Of a stretch of DNA of 64,000 nt, positions 21,225-34,011 are shown piece by piece. Origin of the DNA: Auanema rhodensis (lineage: Eukaryota > Nematoda > Chromadorea > Rhabditida > Rhabditidae); NCBI GenBank assembly GCA_964057225.1, contig OZ059895.1:3224001-3288000 (forward strand), given 5' to 3'. Under the pieces are notes generated by a model. The model saw only the letters and a list, made by a program, of their open reading frames with translations. It did not search any database and was not told the DNA's origin. The first letter of the stretch is position 1; each line of letters begins with the position of its first letter. A program made the position numbers and the translations under genes.

Positions 21225-24165
21225 AACTTTGATTTTTGTACACCCATAAATTATACGCAGCACAGGTTACACTTAAATAATGAACTGACCGACTAATCAG
21301 ACATGGATCTTTCCTAGTTCTGTTGCTTGAATGGATGTTTTCCTACGTAGGCTAGTAAAACATGCCCTTCAAAGCATCAGAACATGTGATCACATTCCAA
21401 TTTTTTTGTATCTATCTTGTTAAGATAGTAATATATCATATGTTGAACACTATGTTGGAAAGATTTTAATTCAGATTTACGAACTTTTATTCAGTTTGTT
21501 TTTTAAACTTTGATTAAGAACTTTGATTTTTGTACACCCATAAATTATACGCAGCACAGGTTACCCTTAATTAATGAACTGACCGACTAATCAGACATGG
21601 ATCTTTCCAAGTTCTGTTGCTTGAACGGATGTTTTCCTACGTAGGCTAGTAAAACATGCCCTTCAAAGCATCAGAACATGTGATCACATTCCAATTTTTT
21701 TGTATCTATCTTGTAAAGATAGTAATATATCATATGTTGAACACTATGTTGGAAAGATTTTAATTCAGATTTTCGAACTTTTATTCAGTTTGTTTTTTAA
21801 ACTTTGATTAAGAACTTTGATTTTTGTACACCCATAAATTATACGCAGCACAGGTTACCCTTAATTAATGAACTGACCGACTAATCAGACATGGATCTTT
21901 CCAAGTTCTGTTGCTTGAACGGATGTTTTCCTACGAAGGCTAGTAAAACATGCCCTTCAAAGCATCAGAACATGTGATCACATTCCAATATTTTTGTATC
22001 TATCTTGTAAAGATAGTAATATATCATATGTTGAACACTATGTTGGAAAGATTTTAATTCAGATTTTCTAACTTTTATTCAGTTTGTTTTTTAAACTTTG
22101 ATTAAGAACTTTGATTTTTGTACACCCATAAATTATACGCAGCACAGGTTACACTTAAATAATGAACTGACCGACTAATCAGACATGGATCTTTCCTAGT
22201 TCTGTTGCTTGAATGGATGTTTTCCTACGTAGGCTAGTAAAACATGCCCTTCAAAGCATCAGAACATGTGATCACATTCCAATTTTTTTGTATCTATCTT
22301 GTAAAGATAGTAATATATCATATGTTGAACACTATGTTGGAAAGATTTTAATTCAGATTTACGAACTTTTATTCAGTTTGTTTTTTAAACTTTGATTAAG
22401 AACTTTGATTTTTGTACACCCATAAATTATACGCAGCACAGGTTACCCTTAATTAATGAACTGACCGACTAATCAGACATGGATCTTTCCAAGTTCTGTT
22501 GCTTGAACGGATGTTTTCCTACGTAGGCTAGTAAAACATGCCCTTCAAAGCATCAGAACATGTGATCACATTCCAATTTTTTTGTATCTATCTTGTAAAG
22601 ATAGTAATATATCATATGTTGAACACTATGTTGGAAAGATTTTAATTCAGATTTTCTAACTTTTATTCAGTTTGTTTTTTAAACTTTGATGAAGAACTTT
22701 GATTTTTGTACACCCATAAATTATACGCAGCACAGGTTACCCTTAATTAATGAACTGACCGACTAATCAGACATGGATCTTTCCAAGTTCTGTTGCTTGA
22801 ACGGATGTTTTCCTACGAAGGCTAGTAAAACATGCCCTTCAAAGCATCAGAACATGTGATCACATTCCAATTTTTTTGTATCTATCTTGTAAAGATAGTA
22901 ATATATCATATGTTGAACACTATGTTGGAAAGATTTTAATTCAGATTTACGAACTTTTATTCAGTTTGTTTTTTAAACTTTGATTAAGAACTTTGATTTT
23001 TGTACACCCATAAATTATACGCAGCACAGGTTACCCTTAATTAATGAACTGACCGACTAATCAGACATGGATCTTTCCAAGTTCTGTTGCTTGAACGGAT
23101 GTTTTCCTACGTAGGCTAGTAAAACATGCCCTTCAAAGCATCAGAACATGTGATCACATTCCAATTTTTTTGTATCTATCTTGTAAAGATAGTAATATAT
23201 CATATGTTGAACACTATGTTGGAAAGATTTTAATTCAGATTTTCTAACTTTTATTCAGTTTGTTTTTTAAACTTTGATTAAGAACTTTGATTTTTGTACA
23301 CCCATAAATTATACGCAGCACAGGTTACCCTTAAATAATGAACTGACCGACTAATCAGACATGGATCTTTCCTAGTTCTGTTGCTTGAATGGATGTTTTC
23401 CTACGTAGGCTAGTAAAACATGCCCTTCAAAGCATCAGAACATGTGATCACATTCCAATTTTTTTGTATCTATCTTGTAAAGATAGTAATATATCATATG
23501 TTGAACACTATGTTGGAAAGATTTTAATTCAGATTTTCGAACTTTTATTCAGTTTGTTTTTTAAACTTTGATTAAGAACTTTGATTTTTGTACACCCATA
23601 AATTATACGCAGCACAGGTTACCCTTAATTAATGAACTGACCGACTAATCAGACATGGATCTTTCCAAGTTCTGTTGCTTGAACGGATGTTTTCCTACGT
23701 AGGCTAGTAAAACATGCCCTTCAAAGCATCAGAACATGTGACCACATTCCAATTTTTTTGTATCTATCTTGTAAAGATAGTAATATATCATATGTTGAAC
23801 ACTATGTTGGAAAGATTTTAATTCAGATTTTTTCAACTTTCACTCAATTTGTTTTCTAAACTTTGATTAAGAACTTTGATTTTTGTACACCCATAAATTA
23901 TACGCAGCACAGGTTACCCTTGAATAATGAACTGACCGACTAATCAGACATGGATCTTTCCAAGTTCTGTTGCTTGAACGGATGTTTTCCTACGTAGGCT
24001 AGTAAAACATGCCCTTCAAAGCATCAGAACATGTGATCACATTCCATTTTTTTTGTATCTATCTTGTAAAGATAGTAATATATCATATGTTGAACACTAT
24101 GTTGGAAAGATTTTAATTCAGATTTTCTAACTTTTATTCAGTTTGTTTTTTAAACTTTGATTAAG
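21225..24165 (+). repeat. Long-monomer-only zone
   Basis: Monomer starts: 21225, 21519, 21813, 22107, 22401, 22695, 22989, 23283, 23577, 23872; none is short. Including neighbours, 16 consecutive long monomers run from 20637 to 25346, the longest such run in the window. Mostly T-ccaag-acgg types alternating with tttacgaac or tttcgaac tails. 21225-22106 and 22107-22988 form a rough 882-bp trimer pair (ttacactt, T, T-acgaagg). Private changes include 'gttaagat' at 21225 and 'gatgaagaac' at the end of 22401. Confidence 0.9.
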
Positions 24166-27100
24166 AACTTTGATTTTTGTACACCCATAAATTATACGCA
24201 GCACAGGTTACCCTTAAATAATGAACTGACCGACTAATCAGACATGGATCTTTCCTAGTTCTGTTGCTTGAATGGATGTTTTCCTACGTAGGCTAGTAAA
24301 ACATGCCCTTCAAAGCATCAGAACATGTGATCACATTCCAATTTTTTTGAAATCTATCTTGTAAAGATAGTAATATATCATATGTTGAACACTATGTTGG
24401 AAAGATTTTAATTCAGATTTTTTCAACTTTCACTCAGTTTGTTTTCTAAACTTTGATTAAGAACTTTGATTTTTGTACACCCATAAATTATACGCAGCAC
24501 AGGTTACCCTTAAATAATGAACTGACCGACTAATCAGACATGGATCTTTCCTAGTTCTGTTGCTTGAATGGATGTTTTCCTACGTAGGCTAGTAAAACAT
24601 GCCCTTCAAAGCATCAGAACATGTGATCACATTCCAATTTTTTTGAAATCTATCTTGTAAAGATAGTAATATATCATATGTTGAACACTATGTTGGAAAG
24701 ATTTTAATTCAGATTTTTTCAACTTTCACTCAGTTTGTTTTCTAAACTTTGATTAAGAACCTTGTTGTTTGTACACCCATAAAATATACGCAGCACAGGT
24801 TACCCTTAAATAATGAACTGACCGTCTAATCAGACATGGATCTTCCCAAGTTCTGTTGCTTGAATGGATGTTTTCCTACGTAGGCTAGTAAAACATGCCC
24901 TTCAAAGCATCAGAACATGTGATCACATTCCAATTTTTTTGTATCTATCTTGTAAAGATAGTAATATATCATATGTTGAACACTATGTTGGAAAGATTTT
25001 AATTCAGATTTTCTAACTTTTATTCAGTTTGTTTTTTAAACTTTGATTAAGAACTTTGATTTTTGTACACCCATAAATTATACGCAGCACAGGTTACCCT
25101 TAAATAATGAACTGACCGACTAATCAGACATGGATCTTTCCAAGTTCTGTTGCTTGAACGGATGTTTTCCTACGTAGGCTAGTAAAACATGCCCTTCAAA
25201 GCATCAGAACATGTGACCACATTCCAATTTTTTTGTATCTATCTTGTAAAGATAATAATATATCATATGTTGAACACTATGTTGGAAAGATTTTAATTCA
25301 CATTTTTTCAACTTTCACTCAATTTGTTTTCTAAACTTTGATTAAGAACTTTGATTTTTGTACACCCATAAATTATACGCAGCACAGGTTACCCTTGAAT
25401 AATGAACTGACCGACTAATCAGACATGGATCTTTCCTAGTTCTGTTGCTTGAATGGATGTTTTCCTACGTAGGCTAGTAAAACATGCCCTTCAAAGCATC
25501 AGAACATGTGATCACATTCCAATTTTTTTGTATCTATCTTGTAAAGATAGTAATAAACTTTGATTTTTGTACACCCATAAATTATACGCAGCACAGGTTA
25601 TTCTTAAATAATGAACTGACCGACTAATCAGACATGGATCTTTCCTAGTTCTGTTGCTTGAATGGATGTTTTCCTACGTAGGCTAGTAAAACATGCCCTT
25701 CAAAGCATCAGAACATGTGATCACATTCCAATTTTTTTGTATCTATCTTGTAAAGATAGTAATATATCATATGTTGAACACTATGTTGGAAAGATTTTAA
25801 TTCAGATTTACGAACTTTTATTCAGTTTGTTTTTTAAACTTTGATTAAGAACTTTGATTTTTGTACACCCATAAATTATACGCAGCACAGGTTACCCTTG
25901 AATAATGAACTGACCGACTAATCAGACATGGATCTTTCCAAGTTCTGTTGCTTGAACGGATGTTTTCCTACGTAGGCTAGTGAAACATGCCCTTCAAAGC
26001 ATCAGAACATGTGATCACATTCCATTTTTTTTGTATCTATCTTGTAAAGATAGTAATATATCATATGTTGAACACTATGTTGGAAAGATTTTAATTCAGA
26101 TTTTCTAACTTTTATTCAGTTTGTTTTTTAAACTTTGATTAAGAACTTTGATTTTTGTACACCCATAAATTATACGCAGCACAGGTTACCCTTAAATAAT
26201 GAACTGACCGACTAATCAGACATGGATCTTTCCTAGTTCTGTTGCTTGAATGGATGTTTTCCTACGTAGGCTAGTAAAACATGCCCTTCAAAGCATCAGA
26301 ACATGTGATCACATTCCAATTTTTTTGAAATCTATCTTGTAAAGATAGTAATATATCATATGTTGAACACTATGTTGGAAAGATTTTAATTCAGATTTTT
26401 TCAACTTTCACTCAGTTTGTTTTCTAAACTTTGATTAAGAACCTTGTTGTTTGTACACCCATAAAATATACGCAGCACAGGTTACCCTTAAATAATGAAC
26501 TGACCGTCTAATCAGACATGGATCTTCCCAAGTTCTGTTGCTTGAATGGATGTTTTCCTACGTAGGCTAGTAAAACATGCCCTTCAAAGCATCAGAACAT
26601 GTGATCACATTCCAATTTTTTTGTATCTATCTTGTAAAGATAGTAATATATCATATGTTGAACACTATGTTGGAAAGATTTTAATTCAGATTTTCTAACT
26701 TTTATTCAGTTTGTTTTTTAAACTTTGATTAAGAACTTTGATTTTTGTACACCCATAAATTATACGCAGCACAGGTTACCCTTAAATAATGAACTGACCG
26801 ACTAATCAGACATGGATCTTTCCTAGTTCTGTTGCTTGAATGGATGTTTTCCTACGTAGGCTAGTAAAACATGCCCTTCAAAGCATCAGAACATGTGATC
26901 ACATTTCAATTTTTTTGAAATCTATCTTGTAAAGATAGTAATAAACTTTGATTTTTGTACACCCATAAATTATACGCAGCACAGGTTACCCTTAAATAAT
27001 GAACTGACCGACTAATCAGACATGGATCTTTCCAAGTTCTGTTGCTTGAACGGATGTTTTCCTACGTAGGCTAGTAAAACATGCCCTTCAAAGCATCAGA

Positions 27101-29427
27101 ACATGTGACCACATTCCAATTTTTTTGTATCTATCTTGTAAAGATAATAATATATCATATGTTGAACACTATGTTGGAAAGATTTTAATTCACATTTTTT
27201 CAACTTTCACTCAATTTGTTTTCTAAACTTTGATTAAGAACTTTGATTTTTGTACACCCATAAATTATACGCAGCACAGGTTACCCTTGAATAATGAACT
27301 GACCGACTAATCAGACATGGATCTTTCCTAGTTCTGTTGCTTGAATGGATGTTTTCCTACGTAGGCTAGTAAAACATGCCCTTCAAAGCATCAGAACATG
27401 TGATCACATTCCAATTTTTTTGTATCTATCTTGTAAAGATAGTAATATATCATATGTTGAACACTATGTTGGAAAGATTTTAATTCAGATTTTTTCAACT
27501 TTCACTCAGTTTGTTTTCTAAACTTTGATTAAGAACCTTGTTGTTTGTACACCCATAAAATATACGCAGCACAGGTTACCCTTAAATAATGAACTGACCG
27601 TCTAATCAGACATGGATCTTCCCAAGTTCTGTTGCTTGAATGGATGTTTTCCTACGTAGGCTAGTAAAACATGCCCTTCAAAGCATCAGAACATGTGATC
27701 ACATTCCAATTTTTTTGTATCTATCTTGTAAAGATAGTAATATATCATATGTTGAACACTATGTTGGAAAGATTTTAATTCAGATTTTCTAACTTTTATT
27801 CAGTTTGTTTTTTAAACTTTGATTAAGAACTTTGATTTTTGTACACCCATAAATTATACGCAGCACAGGTTACCCTTAAATAATGAACTGACCGACTAAT
27901 CAAACATGGATCTTTCCTAGTTCTGTTGCTTGAATGGATGTTTTCCTACGTAGGCTAGTAAAACATGCCCTTCAAAGCATCAGAACATGTGATCACATTC
28001 CAATTTTTTTGAAATCTATCTTGTAAAGATAGTAATAAACTTTGATTTTTGTACACCCATAAATTATACGCAGCACAGGTTACCCTTAAATAATGAACTG
28101 ACCGACTAATCAGACATGGATCTTTCCAAGTTCTGTTGCTTGAACGGATGTTTTCCTACGTAGGCTAGTAAAACATGCCCTTCAAAGCATCAGAACATGT
28201 GACCACATTCCAATTTTTTTGTATCTATCTTGTAAAGATAATAATATATCATATGTTGAACACTATGTTGGAAAGATTTTAATTCACATTTTTTCAACTT
28301 TCACTCAATTTGTTTTCTAAACTTTGATTAAGAACTTTGATTTTTGTACACCCATAAATTATACGCAGCACAGGTTACCCTTGAATAATGAACTGACCGA
28401 CTAATCAGACATGGATCTTTCCTAGTTCTGTTGCTTGAATGGATGTTTTCCTACGTAGGCTAGTAAAACATGCCCTTCAAAGCATCAGAACATGTGATCA
28501 CATTCCAATTTTTTTGTATCTATCTTGTAAAGATAGTAATATATCATATGTTGAACACTATGTTGGAAAGATTTTAATTCACATTTTTTCAACTTTCACT
28601 CAATTTGTTTTCTAAACTTTGATTAAGAACTTTGATTTTTGTACACCCATAAATTATACGCAGCACAGGTTACCCTTGAATAATGAACTGACCGACTAAT
28701 CAGACATGGATCTTTCCTAGTTCTGTTGCTTGAATGGATGTTTTCCTACGTAGGCTAGTAAAACATGCCCTTCAAAGCATCAGAACATGTGACCACATTC
28801 CAATTTTTTTGTATCTATCTTGTAAAGATAATAATATATCATATGTTGAACACTATGTTGGAAAGATTTTAATTCACATTTTTTCAACTTTCACTCAATT
28901 TGTTTTCTAAACTTTGATTAAGAACTTTGATTTTTGTACACCCATAAATTATACGCAGCACAGGTTACCCTTGAATAATGAACTGACCGACTAATCAGAC
29001 ATGGATCTTTCCTAGTTCTGTTGCTTGAATGGATGTTTTCCTACGTAGGCTAGTAAAACATGCCCTTCAAAGCATCAGAACATGTGATCACATTCCAATT
29101 TTTTTGTATCTATCTTGTAAAGATAGTAATATATCATATGTTGAACACTATGTTGGAAAGATTTTAATTCACATTTTTTCAACTTTCACTCAATTTGTTT
29201 TCTAAACTTTGATTAAGAACTTTGATTTTTGTACACCCATAAATTATACGCAGCACAGGTTACCCTTGAATAATGAACTGACCGACTAATCAGACATGGA
29301 TCTTTCCTAGTTCTGTTGCTTGAATGGATGTTTTCCTACGTAGGCTAGTAAAACATGCCCTTCAAAGCATCAGAACATGTGATCACATTCCAATTTTTTT
29401 GAAATCTATCTTGTAAAGATAGTAATA
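24166..29427 (+). repeat. HOR block C with 1094-bp tetramer x2
   Basis: Monomer starts: 24166, 24462, 24758, 25052, 25347s, 25556, 25850, 26144, 26440, 26734s, 26944, 27239, 27534, 27828s, 28038, 28333, 28628, 28923, 29218s. The tetramer 26440-27533 (aaccttgttg, gaaatc-short, gaccac-295, G-295) repeats at 27534-28627. The G-type 295-bp monomers 28333, 28628 and 28923 then alternate gatcac/gaccac/gatcac, a small dimer expansion. The 'ttattctt' variant is private to 25556. Confidence 0.9.
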
Positions 29428-30815
29428 AACTTTGATTTTTGTACACCCATAAATTATACGCAGCACAGGTTACCCTTAAATAATGAACTGACCGACTAAT
29501 CAGACATGGATCTTTCCTAGTTCTGTTGCTTGAATGGATGTTTTCCTACGTAGGCTAGTAAAACATGCCCTTCAAAGCATCAGAACATGTGATCACATTC
29601 CAATTTTTTTGTATCTATCTTGTAAAGATAGTAATATATCATATGTTGAACACTATGTTGGAAAGATTTTGATTCGGATTTTCTAACTTTTATTCAGTTT
29701 GTTTTTTAAACTTTGATTAAGAACTTTGATTTTTGTACACCCATAAATTATACGCAGCACAGGTTACCCTTAATTAATGAACTGACCGACTAATCAGACA
29801 TGGATCTTCCCAAGTTCTGTTGCTTGAATGGATGTTTTCCTACGTAGGCTAGTAAAACATGCCCTTCAAAGCATCAGAACATGTGATCACATTCCAATTT
29901 TTTTGTATCTATCTTGTAAAGATAGTAATATATCATATGTTGAACACTATGTTGGAAAGATTTTAATTCACATTTTTTCAACTTTCACTCAATTTGTTTT
30001 CTAAACTTTGATTAAGAACTTTGATTTTTGTACACCCATAAATTATACGCAGCACAGGTTACCCTTGAATAATGAACTGACCGACTAATCAGACATGGAT
30101 CTTTCCTAGTTCTGTTGCTTGAATGGATGTTTTCCTACGTAGGCTAGTAAAACATGCCCTTCAAAGCATCAGAACATGTGATCACATTCCAATTTTTTTG
30201 TATCTATCTTGTAAAGATAGTAATATATCATATGTTGAACACTATGTTGGAAAGATTTTAATTCAGATTTTTTCAACTTTCACTCAGTTTGTTTTCTAAA
30301 CTTTGATTAAGAACCTTGTTGTTTGTACACCCATAAAATATACGCAGCACAGGTTACCCTTAAATAATGAACTGACCGTCTAATCAGACATGGATCTTCC
30401 CAAGTTCTGTTGCTTGAATGGATGTTTTCCTACGTAGGCTAGTAAAACATGCCCTTCAAAGCATCAGAACATGTGATCACATTCCAATTTTTTTGTATCT
30501 ATCTTGTAAAGATAGTAATATATCATATGTTGAACACTATGTTGGAAAGATTTTAATTCAGATTTTCTAACTTTTATTCAGTTTGTTTTTTTAACTTTGA
30601 TTAAGAACTTTGATTTTTGTACACCCATAAATTATACGCAGCACAGGTTACCCTTAAATAATGAACTGACCGACTAATCAGACATGGATCTTTCCTAGTT
30701 CTGTTGCTTGAATGGATGTTTTCCTACGTAGGCTAGTAAAACATGCCCTTCAAAGCATCAGAACATGTGATCACATTCCAATTTTTTTGAAATCTATCTT
30801 GTAAAGATAGTAATA
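29428..30815 (+). repeat. HOR pentamer, 1388 bp, copy 1
   Basis: Monomer starts: 29428, 29722, 30017, 30312, 30606s. The order is A-'gattcggatt', T-cccaag-cac tail, G-cagatttttt tail, aaccttgttg/gtct with 'gtttttttaac' end, gaaatc-short. The same pentamer occurs as a direct tandem at 34012-35399 and 35400-36787. Confidence 0.93.
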
Positions 30816-33800
30816 AACTTTGATTTTTGTACACCCATAAATTATACGCAGCACAGGTTACCCTTAAATAATGAACTGACCGACTAATCAGACATGGATC
30901 TTTCCTAGTTCTGTTGCTTGAATGGATGTTTTCCTACGTAGGCTAGTAAAACATGCCCTTCAAAGCATCAGAACATGTGATCACATTCCAATTTTTTTGA
31001 AATCTATCTTGTAAAGATAGTAATAAACTTTGATTTTTGTACACCCATAAATTATACGCAGCACAGGTTACCCTTAATTAATGAACTGACCGACTAATCA
31101 GACATGGATCTTTCCTAGTTCTGTTGCTTGAATGGATGTTTTCCTACGTAGGCTAGTAAAACATGCCCTTCAAAGCATCAGAACATGTGATCACATTCCA
31201 ATTTTTTTGTATCTATCTTGTAAAGATAGTAATATATCATATGTTGAACACTATGTTGGAAAGATTTTAATTCAGATTTTCTAACTTTTATTCAGTTTGT
31301 TTTTTAAACTTTGATTAAGAACTTTGATTTTTGTACACCCATAAATTATACGCAGCACAGGTTACCCTTAAATAATGAACTGACCGACTAATCAGACATG
31401 GATCTTTCCTAGTTCTGTTGCTTGAATGGATGTTTTCCTACGTAGGCTAGTAAAACATGCCCTTCAAAGCATCAGAACATGTGATCACATTCCAATTTTT
31501 TTGAAATCTATCTTGTAAAGATAGTAAAAAACTTTGATTTTTGTACACCCATAAATTATACGCAGCACAGGTTACCCTTAAATAATGAACTGACCGACTA
31601 ATCAGACATGGATCTTTCCTAGTTCTGTTGCTTGAACGGATGTTTTCCTACGTAGGCTAGTAAAACATGCCCTTCAAAGCATCAGAACATGTGATCACAT
31701 TTCAATTTTTTTGTATCTATCTTGTAAAGATAGTAATATATCATATGTTGAACACTATGTTGGAAAGATTTTAATTCAGATTTTTTCAACTTTCACTCAG
31801 TTTGTTTTCTAAACTTTGATTAAGAACCTTGTTGTTTGTACACCCATAAAATATACGCAGCACAGGTTACCCTTAAATAATGAACTGACCGTCTAATCAG
31901 ACATGGATCTTCCCAAGTTCTGTTGCTTGAATGGATGTTTTCCTACGTAGGCTAGTAAAACATGCCCTTCAAAGCATCAGAACATGTGATCACATTCCAA
32001 TTTTTTTGTATCTATCTTGTAAAGATAGTAATATATCATATGTTGAACACTATGTTGGAAAGATTTTAATTCAGATTTTTTCAACTTTCACTCAGTTTGT
32101 TTTCTAAACTTTGATTAAGAACCTTGTTGTTTGTACACCCATAAAATATACGCAGCACAGGTTACCCTTAAATAATGAACTGACCGACTAATCAGACATG
32201 GATCTTTCCTAGTTCTGTTGCTTGAACGGATGTTTTCCTACGTAGGCTAGTAAAACATGCCCTTCAAAGCATCAGAACATGTGATCACATTCCAATTTTT
32301 TTGTATCTATCTTGTAAAGATAGTAATATATCATATGTTGAACACTATGTTGGAAAGATTTTAATTCAGATTTTCTAACTTTTATTCAGTTTGTTTTTTA
32401 AACTTTGATTAAGAACTTTGATTTTTGTACACCCATAAATTATACGCAGCACAGGTTACCCTTAAATAATGAACTGACCGACTAATCAGACATGGATCTT
32501 TCCTAGTTCTGTTGCTTGAATGGATGTTTTCCTACGTAGGCTAGTAAAACATGCCCTTCAAAGCATCAGAACATGTGATCACATTCCAATTTTTTTGAAA
32601 TCTATCTTGTAAAGATAGTAAAAAACTTTGATTTTTGTACACCCATAAATTATACGCAGCACAGGTTACCCTTAAATAATGAACTGACCGACTAATCAGA
32701 CATGGATCTTTCCTAGTTCTGTTGCTTGAACGGATGTTTTCCTACGTAGGCTAGTAAAACATGCCCTTCAAAGCATCAGAACATGTGATCACATTTCAAT
32801 TTTTTTGTATCTATCTTGTAAAGATAGTAATATATCATATGTTGAACACTATGTTGGAAAGATTTTAATTCAGATTTTCTAACTTTTATTCAGTTTGTTT
32901 TTTAAACTTTGATTAAGAACTTTGATTTTTGTACACCCATAAATTATACGCAGCACAGGTTACCCTTAAATAATGAACTGACCGACTAATCAGACATGGA
33001 TCTTTCCTAGTTCTGTTGCTTGAATGGATGTTTTCCTACGTAGGCTAGTAAAACATGCCCTTCAAAGCATCAGAACATGTGATCACATTCCAATTTTTTT
33101 GTATCTATCTTGTAAAGATAGTAATATATCATATGTTGAACACTATGTTGGAAAGATTTTAATTCACATTTTTTCAACTTTCACTCAATTTGTTTTCTAA
33201 ACTTTGATTAAGAACTTTGATTTTTGTACACCCATAAATTATACGCAGCACAGGTTACCCTTGAATAATGAACTGACCGACTAATCAGACATGGATCTTT
33301 CCTAGTTCTGTTGCTTGAATGGATGTTTTCCTACGTAGGCTAGTAAAACATGCCCTTCAAAGCATCAGAACATGTGATCACATTCCAATTTTTTTGTATC
33401 TATCTTGTAAAGATAGTAATATATCATATGTTGAACACTATGTTGGAAAGATTTTAATTCAGATTTTTTCAACTTTCACTCAGTTTGTTTTCTAAACTTT
33501 GATTAAGAACCTTGTTGTTTGTACACCCATAAAATATACGCAGCACAGGTTACCCTTAAATAATGAACTGACCGTCTAATCAGACATGGATCTTCCCAAG
33601 TTCTGTTGCTTGAATGGATGTTTTCCTACGTAGGCTAGTAAAACATGCCCTTCAAAGCATCAGAACATGTGATCACATTCCAATTTTTTTGTATCTATCT
33701 TGTAAAGATAGTAATATATCATATGTTGAACACTATGTTGGAAAGATTTTAATTCAGATTTTCTAACTTTTATTCAGTTTGTTTTTTTAACTTTGATTAA

Positions 33801-34011
33801 GAACTTTGATTTTTGTACACCCATAAATTATACGCAGCACAGGTTACCCTTAAATAATGAACTGACCGACTAATCAGACATGGATCTTTCCTAGTTCTGT
33901 TGCTTGAATGGATGTTTTCCTACGTAGGCTAGTAAAACATGCCCTTCAAAGCATCAGAACATGTGATCACATTCCAATTTTTTTGAAATCTATCTTGTAA
34001 AGATAGTAATA
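30816..34011 (+). repeat. HOR block D2: 12 monomers linking pentamer copies
   Basis: Monomer starts: 30816s, 31026, 31320s, 31530, 31825, 32120, 32414s, 32624, 32918, 33213, 33508, 33802s. Contains a 1094-bp tetramer (31320-32413: 'gtaaaaaac' short, acgg/'atttcaat', two consecutive 'aaccttgttg' monomers) whose first two members recur at 32414. The last four resemble the pentamer with its first two monomers fused at 32918. Confidence 0.9.
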
